In this document: positions 1-8,345 of the stretch, one piece after another
How the letters are laid out: each line of letters begins with the position of its first letter
How positions within the stretch are numbered: the stretch's first letter is position 1
DNA from: JAAYAO01 sp051133435
GTDB lineage: Bacteria; Actinomycetota; Actinomycetes; Propionibacteriales; Propionibacteriaceae
NCBI RefSeq assembly: GCF_051133435.1
Contig: NZ_JBPGNY010000003.1
Span: 372,001 to 436,000 of the forward strand
DNA length: 64,000 nucleotides
Direction of reading: 5' to 3'
Translations under genes and position numbers: made by a program
Notes under the pieces: model-generated
What the model was told of the DNA's origin: nothing
The model's input: only the letters and a program-made list of their open reading frames with translations
The model's database searches: none

Positions 1-297
1 GCCTCGGGCTTCGCCGGGCCGCTGAACTGGTACCGATCGATGGACCTGGTGTGGCAAGACCGAGCACCCTATGCCGATGAGGCCGCCGACGTGCCCTTCT
101 ACTTCATCGGCTCGGAGAACGACATCGACCTGGACACCTTCCACGGCGATGAGCCCTTGCAGAAGCTGCGTGACCATTGGAGCGACCTGCGCAAGGTCAC
201 CATGATCGACGCCGCCGGCCACCTGATGCAGCAGGAGAGCCCCGAGGAGGTCACCACCGCCATCCTCGACAACCTGGCCGACCTCGCCGGAAGCTGA
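1..297 (+). CDS. alpha/beta hydrolase, C-terminal part (5' end outside window)
   Basis: The reading frame is open from base 1 and ends in TGA at 295-297, so only the last 98 codons are present. The visible part begins with a GPLNWYR-like segment, as in epoxide hydrolase-type alpha/beta hydrolases. It continues with a beta strand ending in a charged loop (GSENDIDLD, where the acid residue usually sits) and closes with DAAGHLMQQESP, whose His is the expected catalytic histidine. The nucleophile lies upstream of the window. The fold is inferred from these motifs; the substrate cannot be named. The next gene starts 581 bases downstream after a repeat-rich gap, so this gene ends its transcription unit. 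Confidence 0.75.
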   Translation, partial: ASGFAGPLNWYRSMDLVWQDRAPYADEAADVPFYFIGSENDIDLDTFHGDEPLQKLRDHWSDLRKVTMIDAAGHLMQQESPEEVTTAILDNLADLAGS

Positions 298-341
298 GCG
301 GGCCGGTGCCGGGCGTTTCACTCACCGGCCACCCCCTCTCG

Positions 342-418
342 CTGCTGCAACCTGCCTGATTTCGGGCCACCGAGCCCGAATACAGCTTCGCGACCCGAAA
401 TCAGGCGAGTTGCAGCAG
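342..418. repeat. long imperfect palindrome
   Basis: Arm 342-366 and the reverse complement of 394-418 match at 23 of 25 positions; the only difference is a CT/TC swap in the middle. The arms include CTGCTGCAAC and GCCTGATTTCGGG. A 27-base spacer separates them. It could be a terminator for the upstream hydrolase or a copy of a dispersed palindromic element; no T-run follows. Confidence 0.7.
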
Positions 419-476
419 GACCCCGGCGCAAACAACAGGGTTTGGGGACCGCGCATCGTCGACCTCCGGGCTCGGC

Positions 477-604
477 GGGTACCAAAACAGGCAACTCACC
501 CTGCGGATTCGACAGGAATCGGGGTATCGGTGGGGGTGAGTTGGAGATTTAGGTACCCCCGTCGCGGTGAGTTGGAGATCTGGGTACCCCGTCGCGGTGA
601 GTTG
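477..604. repeat. cluster of GGTGAGTTG...GGTACCCC repeat units
   Basis: Two direct copies of a unit of about 30 bases, GGTGAGTTGGAGAT(C/T)T(G/A)GGTACCCC, lie at 535-560 and 566-590. They are joined by GTCGC, and a third partial start (GTCGCGGTGAGTTG) lies at 591-604. An inverted relative (GGGTACC...CAACTCACC) occupies 477-500. The arrangement suggests an expanded palindromic intergenic element rather than a CRISPR, since there are no unique spacers. Confidence 0.6.
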
Positions 605-657
605 CGGGCTCGGGCTCGCACTCAGCACAGGTTCCGGCCAATTGCTTCCTGCAACCG

Positions 658-702
658 GTACTCGTTCCTGCGTCACGTAGTAAGCCACGCAGGAACGAGT
701 AC
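658..702. repeat. perfect 16-bp inverted repeat, 13-base loop
   Basis: Arms 658-673 (GTACTCGTTCCTGCGT) and 687-702 are exact reverse complements. No poly-T follows on either strand, so it is not a classical terminator. It lies about 180 bases upstream of typA and could form a hairpin in a leader or bind a dimeric protein. Confidence 0.75.
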
Positions 703-878
703 GAGTTGCATTTGCGGATTGGGGGGCGCTGAGCGGGGTGGCGCGGCCATTATGGTCATGCCGACCCGCTCAGGGGCCGGGGAGGCTGTGGGCGGGAGGT
801 GAAAGCCGCGGTTAACACCGAGTGCCTTCGGGGGCATAAACTCGCCCCGCCCGAGCCCTGCACCCGGAAAGTCCGCAC

Positions 879-2738
879 ATGCCAGTACGCGCTGATCTGC
901 GCAATATCGCCATCGTGGCCCACGTCGACCACGGTAAGACCACCCTCGTGGACGCCATGTTGTGGCAGTCCGGGGCCTTTCGGGAAGGGCAGGATGTCAA
1001 CAACCGCGTGATGGATTCGATGGATCTGGAACGCGAGAAGGGCATCACCATCCTGGCCAAGAACACCGCGGTGCGGCACACCATCGACGGCCAGGACGTC
1101 ACCATCAACATCATCGACACCCCCGGCCACGCCGACTTCGGTGGCGAGGTGGAACGCGGCCTGGAGATGGTCGACGGGGTGATCCTGTTGGTCGATTCCT
1201 CGGAGGGTCCGCTGCCGCAGACCCGCTTCGTGCTGCGCAAGGCGCTGGCCAAGAAGCTGCCGATCATCGTGGTGGTGAACAAGGTCGACCGGCCCGATGC
1301 CCGGATCAGCGAGGTGCTCAATGACACCGAATCGCTGTTCATGGATCTGATGGACGATGACTCCGACCCCGATGCCCTCGACTTCCCGGTGGTCTACGCC
1401 TCGGGCAAGGCCGGCCGCGCCTCGCTGAACCGCCCGGCCAACGGCGAGATGCCCGACTCGGAAACCCTGCAGCCGTTGTTCGAAACGATCATGGCCACGG
1501 TGCCGCCGCCCTCCTACGTCGAGGGGGCCCCGCTGCAGGCCCACGTCACCAACCTGGATGCCTCCCCCTACCTGGGCCGGCTGGCGCTGTGCCGGATCAT
1601 CGCCGGAGAACTCAAGCGCGGTCAGAACGTGGCCTGGTGCCGCGCCGACGGCACCGTGCGCAATGTGAAGCTCTCGGAGTTGCTGATCACCGAGGCCCTG
1701 GATCGGGTACCGGCCCATTCGGCCGGACCGGGCGACATCGTGGCGATCGCCGGAATCGACGACATCACCATCGGTGAAACCCTCTCCGACCCCGACGACC
1801 CACGGCCGTTGCCGCTGATCATGGTGGACGAACCGTCGATCTCGATGACGATCGGCATCAACACCTCACCGCTGGCCGGCAAATCGGGCAAGAACCTCAC
1901 GGCCCGACTGGTCAAGGCCCGGCTGGACCAGGAACTGATCGGCAATGTGTCGCTGCGGGTCAATCCCACCGAGCGACCCGATACCTGGGAGGTGCAGGGC
2001 CGAGGCGAACTGCAGTTGGCGATCCTGGTCGAGATGATGCGCCGGGAGAGCTTCGAGTTGACCGTCGGTAAACCTCAGGTGGTCACCCGCACGGTGGACG
2101 GCCAATTGCATGAGCCGATGGAGCGGCTGACCATCGACATCCCCGAGGAGTACGTCGGCACGGTCACCCAGTTGATGGGCACCCGCCGCGGACGGCTGGA
2201 GCAGATGGTGAACCACGGCACCGGCTGGGTGCGGGTGGAATACATCGTGCCGGCCCGGGGCCTGATCGGGTTCCGCACCGAGTTTCTCACCGAGACCCGC
2301 GGTACCGGCCTGATGCATCACGTCTTCGAGAGCTACGAGCCCTGGCACGGTGAGCTGCGCACCCGCCCGACCGGTTCGCTGGTGGCCGACCGCAAGGGTG
2401 TGGTCACCTCCTACGCACTGTTCAACCTGCAGGAGCGCGGCTCGATGTTCGTCGGGCCGGGCGAAGAGGTTTACGAGGGAATGATCGTCGGCGAGAACTC
2501 CCGGGCCGACGACATGGACGTCAACCCCACCAAAGAGAAGAAGCTCAGCAACGTGCGCTCATCGACCGGCGAAGAACTCGAGCGGTTGATTCCGCCGAAG
2601 TTGTTGAACATGGAGCAGGCCCTGGAGTTCTGCCGCGGGGACGAGTGTCTCGAGGTCACCCCCACCCATGTGCGGGTGCGCAAGGTGCATCTGTCGGCCA
2701 CCGACCGGGCCAAGCTCAGCAAGCGCGCCAAGCAGTAG
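879..2738 (+). CDS. typA: GTP-binding protein TypA/BipA (ribosome-associated translational GTPase)
   Basis: The product has 619 residues, the usual TypA length. G1 (AHVDHGKT, residues 14-21), DTPGH (80-84) and NKVD (134-137) are intact and start the GTPase domain. Domain II, the EF-G III/V-like domains (GRGELQLAILVEMMRRE) and the TypA-specific C-terminus (ending KLSKRAKQ) follow. TypA binds the 70S ribosome near the EF-G site and helps subunit assembly and stress adaptation. The ATG at 879 follows a GGAAAG segment at a suitable distance. The gene is single and convergent with the HbhA-like gene downstream; a hairpin lies between them. Confidence 0.97.
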   Translation: MPVRADLRNIAIVAHVDHGKTTLVDAMLWQSGAFREGQDVNNRVMDSMDLEREKGITILAKNTAVRHTIDGQDVTINIIDTPGHADFGGEVERGLEMVDGVILLVDSSEGPLPQTRFVLRKALAKKLPIIVVVNKVDRPDARISEVLNDTESLFMDLMDDDSDPDALDFPVVYASGKAGRASLNRPANGEMPDSETLQPLFETIMATVPPPSYVEGAPLQAHVTNLDASPYLGRLALCRIIAGELKRGQNVAWCRADGTVRNVKLSELLITEALDRVPAHSAGPGDIVAIAGIDDITIGETLSDPDDPRPLPLIMVDEPSISMTIGINTSPLAGKSGKNLTARLVKARLDQELIGNVSLRVNPTERPDTWEVQGRGELQLAILVEMMRRESFELTVGKPQVVTRTVDGQLHEPMERLTIDIPEEYVGTVTQLMGTRRGRLEQMVNHGTGWVRVEYIVPARGLIGFRTEFLTETRGTGLMHHVFESYEPWHGELRTRPTGSLVADRKGVVTSYALFNLQERGSMFVGPGEEVYEGMIVGENSRADDMDVNPTKEKKLSNVRSSTGEELERLIPPKLLNMEQALEFCRGDECLEVTPTHVRVRKVHLSATDRAKLSKRAKQ

Positions 2739-2861
2739 CAGCTCCCGGGCAGCACGCCGCACCGAACGGCACAGCACCCCAACAGCCAGCGTCCGAACAA
2801 GCAGAACGCCGGTCGGGCTCGGCGAATCCGGGGATTCGACGGCCCAACCGGCGGACGTTAC

Positions 2862-2882
2862 GAGTTCGGCGGTACCGAACTC
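2862..2882. terminator. hairpin between convergent genes
   Basis: GAGTTCGG (2862-2869) pairs perfectly with CCGAACTC (2875-2882) across a 5-base loop, just inside the convergent ends of typA and the HbhA-like gene. A second small perfect hairpin (CGAATCC-GG-GGATTCG) lies at 2823-2838. The position fits a bidirectional terminator, although there is no strong T-run. Confidence 0.5.
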
Positions 2883-2888
2883 ATCGAC

Positions 2889-3602
2889 TCAGTGCTGCTC
2901 CTCGCTGAAGCCGGTCTCGGCCTCCACCGGCTCGGTGGCCGGTTCGCTCAGCGGTTCGGGATCCGGGGCCGGAGCGGTTTCACCGAGGTTGTCGGCGGGG
3001 AACTCCCCACCGAGGCCGGCGTTCTCGACATCGGCCGGGTGCACCCCGAAGCCCTCACCGGGGGCCTCGTCACCCTTGCCACCGGCGACGTGTTCCTGCG
3101 GCTCGGTGGTGTCGGCGTTCACGCCGAAGCCCTCCGCGGTGGCCTTCGACAGGTCGGCGTCGTGCTCCCGCGTGGCACCGCCACGGCCATCGGGACGAAC
3201 CCGCTCCACAGCGGTGCGTCCGCGCTCGGCCAGGTCGACGATGGCGGTGCGGGCCTCTTCGAGGAAGGCCTCGGCACGCACCCGCATCTGGTCGGGCCAT
3301 TCCTTGGCCTGCTCGGGCAGGTTGGTCGCCTTGTTCGGAGCCTGGGAAATGAAGTTCTTGACTTCCTCGGCCTGCGCGGCACGCTTGGCGCGGCGCTGCT
3401 TGGCCTCTTCCTGGTACTGGTCGTAGCTGTGCTTGACGGCCCCGGCCATCGCGTCGGCCAAGCCGGCAGCGGCGTAGAGGCCGGTGCGGGCGGCTTCGAC
3501 CAAAACCTGTCCGGTGCGCTCGTCGAAGGCGACGAACCCGGACTTCTTCGGCTCCTGCGGCGGGATCGGGGTCTCGTGGTTCTCGGTGGACTGGTCGGTC
3601 AT
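2889..3602 (-). CDS. HbhA-like cell-surface/coiled-coil protein with acidic tail
   Basis: The product has 237 residues. An N-terminal stretch (about residues 20-60) resembles the start of heparin-binding haemagglutinin proteins. A charged helical segment rich in K/R/E/A follows (about 60-140). The last 90 residues are Pro/Glu/Ala-rich and acidic, with two copies of an EGFGV motif. The XRE gene immediately upstream overlaps it by 4 bases (ATGA), the same pairing as Rv0474-hbhA in mycobacteria, which is the main reason for the call. Mycobacterial HbhA ends in Lys-rich repeats that bind heparan sulfate. This protein lacks such a tail, so adhesin activity is doubtful; a structural, lipid-droplet or envelope role is equally possible. 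Confidence 0.6.
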   Translation of the reverse strand: MTDQSTENHETPIPPQEPKKSGFVAFDERTGQVLVEAARTGLYAAAGLADAMAGAVKHSYDQYQEEAKQRRAKRAAQAEEVKNFISQAPNKATNLPEQAKEWPDQMRVRAEAFLEEARTAIVDLAERGRTAVERVRPDGRGGATREHDADLSKATAEGFGVNADTTEPQEHVAGGKGDEAPGEGFGVHPADVENAGLGGEFPADNLGETAPAPDPEPLSEPATEPVEAETGFSEEQH

Positions 3603-4009
3603 GCCATCCTCCTGGATGCTGGGTCGGGCTCTTCCTGAGTCTCCGCGACGAACGACGCGTAGACCTCCATCAATGCCCTGCGCTGACGGTCGGTCAGCAA
3701 AGGGTCTGCCTGCACGGCTTCGCGCACCGTGCAGCGTGCGTGACTTTCCGGGTCGAGAATCCCGGCCCGGACGTACAGCGATTCGGCCGATACCTGCAGC
3801 GCCTTCGCCAGTTGCTGCAGCACCTCGGCCGATGGCTTGCGCAGACCACGTTCGATCTGGCTCAGGTAGGGGTTCGAGACCCCGGCCTGTTCGGCCAGCT
3901 GACGCAGGGTGAGTGCCGCTTCCTTACGGCGCGCGCCGATGAACTCACCGAGGCTGTTGAGCTGATCACCCAGCCCGGTGGAGCTTCGACGCTTCTCCTC
4001 CCGAGTCAC
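3599..4009 (-). CDS. XRE-family transcriptional regulator
   Basis: The product has 136 residues and a GTG start. A helix-turn-helix occupies about residues 20-75 (LRQLAEQAGVSNPYLSQIERG, then a LYVRAGI-like segment). It ends in a short helical C-terminal part. It is co-translated with the HbhA-like gene (ATGA overlap) and is likely a local regulator of that pair, as for Rv0474. No ligand domain is visible. Confidence 0.85.
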   Translation of the reverse strand: MTREEKRRSSTGLGDQLNSLGEFIGARRKEAALTLRQLAEQAGVSNPYLSQIERGLRKPSAEVLQQLAKALQVSAESLYVRAGILDPESHARCTVREAVQADPLLTDRQRRALMEVYASFVAETQEEPDPASRRMA

Positions 4010-4052
4010 ACCCCCATTGTGCTTGCAAAAGTTAGCAGAATCAAACCATTAG

Positions 4053-6554
4053 TTAGCGCATCGGGTTGGCGGTCGGGACGCTGGCGGTCACCAGCGACCC
4101 GTCGGCGCGGCGCCGGAAGGGCAGCGTGCCGGGTTGGCCCTCGATCCGCGGGCCCTGATCCTCCAGGGGGATGCGCGCGGTGGCACCGGCGATCAGCGAG
4201 ACCTTCTGGCCGCGCACCCACAGGTCGAGGGCGGTGCCTTCGAGCACTTCGAAGATGTACTCGTCCTGGGTCAGGGTGGCCTTCACCTTGGTGCCGAGTG
4301 CCTGGAAGCGGTAGGTCAGGGCCTCCCAGCGTTCGGGCAACCGGGGCTCGAAGGTGAGTTCGCCGTCGTAATCGCGCAGCCCGCCGAAGCCGTTCACCAG
4401 CGCACTCCACACGCCTCCGGTGGACGCCACGTGCACCCCGTCGGAGGTGTTGGAGTGGGCGTCGACCAGATCGACGAAGAGTGAACCGTAGAAGTAGCGC
4501 AAAGCGAGCTGGTGGTAGCCGACCTCGGCGGCGATGATTGACTGCACGACCGCCGAGAGGGTCGAGTCACCGGTGGTGATCGGGTCGTAGTAGTCGAAGT
4601 TGCGGCGCTTCTCCTCCAGGCTGAACTGATCACCCTGCAGGAACAGCGCGAGCACCACGTCGGCCTGCTTCAGCACCTGGAAGCGGTAGATCACCAGCGG
4701 GTGGTAGTTCAGCATCAGCGGCAGCTTCTCGACCGGGGTGGCGTCCAGGTCCCACAGCTCACGCTCCAGGAAGTGCGAGTCCTGGGGGTGCATCCCGAAT
4801 TCCTCGTCGTACGGGATCACCATCGACTCGGCACAGCGCAGCCACTCGTCGACCTCACCCTCGCGCAGCTTGAGGCGCTGGGCGAGCCGTTCGTAGTCCT
4901 CGGGCCAGTGCTCGCGGATGATGAACACCGCGCTGGCCGCCTTGCTGAGGTTGTGCCGCGCCATCACGTTGGTGAACAGGTTGTCGTTCACCACCGTGGT
5001 GTACTCGTCGGGCCCGGTGACGCCATGGATGTGGAAGGCCTCGTCACCGTTGGAGCGCCAGAAGCCGAGGTCGGCCCACATCCGGGCGGTTTCGACCAGC
5101 ACGTCCACGCCCTCGCGGAGCAGGAAGTCCACGTCCCCCGACATCAGCACGTAGCGCACCAGGGCATAGGCGATGTCGGCGTCGATGTGGTACTGCGCGG
5201 TGCCGGCGGCGTAGTAGGCCGAGGCCTCCTCACCGTTGATGGTGCGCCAGGGGAACAGTGCCCCGTCCTGGGTCATCTCGGTGGCCCGGTCGCGGGCGGC
5301 GTCCAGCATGTTGTAGCGGAACCGCAGCGCGTTGCGGGCCGCGGCCGGACGGGTGTAGGTCAGGAAGGGCATCACGTAGATCTCGGTGTCCCAGAAGTAG
5401 TGACCCGAGTAACCCGACCCGGTCACCCCCTTGGCGGCGATGCCGTCGGAGTCGGCCCGTCCGGTGGCCTGGGCGAGCTGGAAGAGGTTCCAGCGGATCG
5501 CCTGCTGCACCTCGGGCTGACCGGGCACCTCGATGTCCACGTCGTCCCAGTACTTGTCGTACCAGTCACGCTGCTGGGCGCGCAGGTTCTCGACGCCCTC
5601 GGTCTTGGCCCGATCCAGGGTGCGGCGCACCCGGTCGGTCAGCTCGCGGGTCGGCACGCCCTTGGAGGTGTGGTAGCTGGCGTACTTCACCAGCCGGATC
5701 ACATCGCCCTGCTTGGCCTGCACCCGGTAGACGATCTTGGCCGAATCCTCCTCGGACCAGATATTGCGCTCATAGGTGCCGGTGGCGCTGAACTCGTGGT
5801 CGGCCCCCACCGCCAAGGTCATCCCCGATTCGACGGCCTGGAAGCCCAGCAGCATCCGCTGGTCTTCGTGCCAGTGCCATTGCGGGCTCAGCACGCGGCG
5901 CTGGAAGCCGGCCCCCTTGCGCGGATCGTGCCCCTCACCCATCGCGGCCGAGCGGACGTAGTACTCGTCCTTACCGTCCTGACGGTTCAGCACCTGGGAC
6001 GACAGGGTGAGCGCCATCGAGCCGGTGAGCACCTCGATCTCCATCGTCATCACCGCGAGGTGACGTTCGGTCATCGAGACCATCCGGGAGGACTTGATCG
6101 CCAGTTCGTGGCCGGCCGGGGTGCGCCAGACCAGTTCGCGGCGCAGGGTGCCGTCGCGGAAATCCATCGAGCGCTCGTACTCGGCCAGGTCGGCATTGGT
6201 GAGCAGGATCGGCTCGTCGTCGGCGTAGAGCTTGATCAGGTTCGTGTCCGGGGCGTGCACGATCGTCTGACCGGTGCGGGCGAAGCCGTAGGCCTCCTCG
6301 GCGTGCTGGATCGGCCACACCTCGTGGAAGCCGTTGATGAAGGTGCCGTGGCTGTGTGAATCCCGGCCTTCCTCGGGGTTGCCGCGCATACCCAGATAGC
6401 CGTTGCCCACCGCGAACAGGGTCTCGGTGGTGCCGAGGTCGGTGGCGTCATGGCGGGTTTCGACCAAACGCCAGGGGTCAACCGGAAAACGCAGCCGGTC
6501 CATCGGGTCGGTGGCCGGTGGCGGCTGGTGGGACGCGCGGTAACGGTGGGCCAT
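4053..6554 (-). CDS. glycoside hydrolase family 65 disaccharide phosphorylase
   Basis: The product has 833 residues, typical of GH65. These enzymes phosphorolyse alpha-glucosides (maltose, trehalose, kojibiose, nigerose) to beta-glucose 1-phosphate. The N-terminal beta-sandwich domain is followed by the (alpha/alpha)6 barrel. In the barrel, HIHGVTGPDEY carries the predicted general acid, Glu517 counted from the ATG at 6554. The C-terminal STGGVWSALVNGFGGLRD segment belongs to the phosphate-side region of the family. A TTG just before this ATG would add one residue. A beta-phosphoglucomutase gene sits directly upstream on the same strand and would convert the product to glucose 6-phosphate. 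The exact disaccharide cannot be read from sequence; trehalose or maltose is most likely. The cytoplasmic location is inferred from the lack of a signal peptide. Confidence 0.88.
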   Translation of the reverse strand: MAHRYRASHQPPPATDPMDRLRFPVDPWRLVETRHDATDLGTTETLFAVGNGYLGMRGNPEEGRDSHSHGTFINGFHEVWPIQHAEEAYGFARTGQTIVHAPDTNLIKLYADDEPILLTNADLAEYERSMDFRDGTLRRELVWRTPAGHELAIKSSRMVSMTERHLAVMTMEIEVLTGSMALTLSSQVLNRQDGKDEYYVRSAAMGEGHDPRKGAGFQRRVLSPQWHWHEDQRMLLGFQAVESGMTLAVGADHEFSATGTYERNIWSEEDSAKIVYRVQAKQGDVIRLVKYASYHTSKGVPTRELTDRVRRTLDRAKTEGVENLRAQQRDWYDKYWDDVDIEVPGQPEVQQAIRWNLFQLAQATGRADSDGIAAKGVTGSGYSGHYFWDTEIYVMPFLTYTRPAAARNALRFRYNMLDAARDRATEMTQDGALFPWRTINGEEASAYYAAGTAQYHIDADIAYALVRYVLMSGDVDFLLREGVDVLVETARMWADLGFWRSNGDEAFHIHGVTGPDEYTTVVNDNLFTNVMARHNLSKAASAVFIIREHWPEDYERLAQRLKLREGEVDEWLRCAESMVIPYDEEFGMHPQDSHFLERELWDLDATPVEKLPLMLNYHPLVIYRFQVLKQADVVLALFLQGDQFSLEEKRRNFDYYDPITTGDSTLSAVVQSIIAAEVGYHQLALRYFYGSLFVDLVDAHSNTSDGVHVASTGGVWSALVNGFGGLRDYDGELTFEPRLPERWEALTYRFQALGTKVKATLTQDEYIFEVLEGTALDLWVRGQKVSLIAGATARIPLEDQGPRIEGQPGTLPFRRRADGSLVTASVPTANPMR

Positions 6555-6596
6555 CAAGAATCTCTTTCGGATCGAGCGGGGCGGTGGGTTGGGTAA

Positions 6597-7307
6597 TCAG
6601 GCCGTCAATTCGGCCAGGTCACCGACCACGATGTCGGCACCGGCTTCGGTCAGGGCGGCGGCTCCGACACCCCTATCCACGCCGATCACCTGCGCGAAAC
6701 CGCCGGCGGCTCCGGCGCGCACCCCGGAGATGGCGTCCTCGACCACCACACAGCGTTCATGGGGTACGCCCAGCAATTCGGCGGCTCGCCAAAACGTATC
6801 GGGCGCAGGCTTTCCGGCCAAGCCCTCGTCGGCGGCGACTTGCCCGTCGACCACCACGGGGAAGCGTTCGGCCAGTCCTGCGGCGGCCAGCACGGCCGGG
6901 GCGTTCTTGGACGAGGAGACCACTGCCATCCGCACCCCGAGGCCGAACAGATGGTCGAGGTAGCGAACCGATCCGGGGTAGGGCTGGACGCCCTCGGCGG
7001 CGAGCACCTGGTTGAACACCAGGTTCTTGCGGTTGCCCAGTCCGCACACCGTCTCGGTGTCGGCGGAGTCGGTGGGGTCGCCCTCGGGCAGGTTGATATC
7101 GCGGGAGGCGAGGAAGTCGCGCACACCGTCGTAGCGCGGCTTGCCGTCGACATAGTGGTGGTAATCGGCGTCGGTGTAGGGCTGTTCCCCCCGATCGGAG
7201 AGAAAGTCGTTGAACATCCGGTGCCAGGCTCGCATGTGAACCTCGGCGGTCGGGGTCAGCACCCCGTCCAGATCGAAAAGCACGGCATCGAAGTCGGCAC
7301 TCGTCAC
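6597..7307 (-). CDS. HAD-family beta-phosphoglucomutase-like phosphatase/mutase
   Basis: The product has 236 residues. It opens with the HAD motif DLDGVLTPTAEVH, whose aspartates are the nucleophile and acid/base. A cap domain follows, then motif II (VVSSSKN), the motif III Lys (GKPAPDTF) and motif IV (VVEDAISGVRAG). These are the features of the beta-PGM branch. Together with the GH65 gene 40 bases downstream it completes a phosphorolytic disaccharide route: disaccharide to beta-glucose 1-phosphate to glucose 6-phosphate. The start codon is GTG. Confidence 0.85.
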   Translation of the reverse strand: MTSADFDAVLFDLDGVLTPTAEVHMRAWHRMFNDFLSDRGEQPYTDADYHHYVDGKPRYDGVRDFLASRDINLPEGDPTDSADTETVCGLGNRKNLVFNQVLAAEGVQPYPGSVRYLDHLFGLGVRMAVVSSSKNAPAVLAAAGLAERFPVVVDGQVAADEGLAGKPAPDTFWRAAELLGVPHERCVVVEDAISGVRAGAAGGFAQVIGVDRGVGAAALTEAGADIVVGDLAELTA

Positions 7308-7317
7308 ATTCGCAACC

Positions 7318-8220
7318 CTAGCCGACCTTCAGTGATGCCATCGCCTCCCTGGCCGGGGCCTCCAAGTGCTTCGAGGTATTCGGAATCGAGGCGTAGAACA
7401 GGCCCGCGCCGGCATCACCGGTGTCGACGATGACCACGATCAACAGTTCTTCATCGGCCTCGAGGTTGGGGATGTCGAAGGACAAATTCGACTCGATCAC
7501 CCAGGCGTCCCGGCCGTCGACGGTGATCGCCTCACTGCGGACGTCCTCGCGGTGCACCTCGGTGCCCTCACCGTAGAACGACCCCACGACGCACTTCACG
7601 ACGACCTCGGCGCCGTCCTTGGGGCTGTAGAAACCGTCACCGGCCAGGAGTTCGCCGAGGGTGATCGAGGCGACCCAGTTGTAGCCGGGCTGGTAATCCT
7701 TGTGGATGGTCACGTTCTGGCTGAGCGCGGCACGGCTGAACGGCACCCGGGTTTCGGCACGCGGGGCACTCCACTCCCCCTGCGGATCCTTGTAGGCCAG
7801 CTTGCCGGCCCGCACCCAGCCGTCCCCCTTCTGCGGCGGGGCGGCCGAGTTCGACGGGTCACCGGGTGGGCAGATCTCGGTGGTGTTGGTGCGGCGCGGG
7901 TTCGGACTGGTCGGGTCGTCGTTGCCGCCGCCGATGAAACTGCGGATCGCCAGGAACGCCACCATGGCGATCACGACGAGCGCAACCACCCCGATGATCC
8001 CCCACATCAGGGGCTTGCGGTTGTCGGTGCTGCCGTACTCACCGGTGCCGTAGGTCTGGGCATACTCGACCGGATCGGCCACCTGGCCCGGCGCGAAACC
8101 GGTCGGCGGTGGCGGGGCGTCGGGGGTGTCGCTGAGCGCGGCAGACCACGAGTGACCGTCCCAGTAACGCAACCTGGACGAGCCACCCGGATCCGGGTAC
8201 CAACCTGCTGGACTGCTCAC
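7318..8220 (-). CDS. DUF2510-domain single-pass membrane protein
   Basis: The product has 300 residues and a GTG start. The N-terminus carries the DUF2510 signature (PAGWYPDPGG...LRYWDGHSWS). A Pro-rich linker follows, then one transmembrane helix (about residues 73-93, IIGVVALVVIAMVAFLAI), then a Ser/Thr/Pro stretch and an outside domain with two conserved-looking cysteines. DUF2510 domains are common in actinobacterial envelope proteins and have no agreed function. The gene ends 10 bases upstream of the beta-PGM start and may be co-transcribed with it. Confidence 0.8.
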   Translation of the reverse strand: MSSPAGWYPDPGGSSRLRYWDGHSWSAALSDTPDAPPPPTGFAPGQVADPVEYAQTYGTGEYGSTDNRKPLMWGIIGVVALVVIAMVAFLAIRSFIGGGNDDPTSPNPRRTNTTEICPPGDPSNSAAPPQKGDGWVRAGKLAYKDPQGEWSAPRAETRVPFSRAALSQNVTIHKDYQPGYNWVASITLGELLAGDGFYSPKDGAEVVVKCVVGSFYGEGTEVHREDVRSEAITVDGRDAWVIESNLSFDIPNLEADEELLIVVIVDTGDAGAGLFYASIPNTSKHLEAPAREAMASLKVG

Positions 8221-8345
8221 GCGGCACAGTCTAAGCGGCCCGATGCCGGGATTCGACCGATCGCGGGACTCGAGACCTTCCCGTTAACCGGACCGGCGAT
8301 GGGGGCGCGGAACCGGTGGCAACACGCTCAGCGGGACAGCACCGC

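Larger units (their letters stand above)
298..878. other. 581-base non-coding gap rich in inverted and direct repeats
   Basis: No credible coding region lies between the hydrolase and typA. The short ORFs here have no ribosome binding site and no recognisable protein features. The gap holds at least three repeat structures, listed separately: a long imperfect palindrome (342-418), a cluster of GGTGAGTTG/GGTACC units in both orientations (477-604) and a perfect 16-bp inverted repeat (658-702). The typA promoter should lie between about 720 and 870. Confidence 0.7.

Noticed and set aside
535..604. Possible short CRISPR array (repeated GGTGAGTTG...GGTACC units)
   Set aside because: Units are directly adjacent with a 5-base linker, have no unique spacers and no cas genes are nearby.
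4701..6359. 552-codon open frame opposite the GH65 gene
   Set aside because: Antisense shadow with Gly/Val/His-rich composition; GH65 motifs on the other strand are complete.
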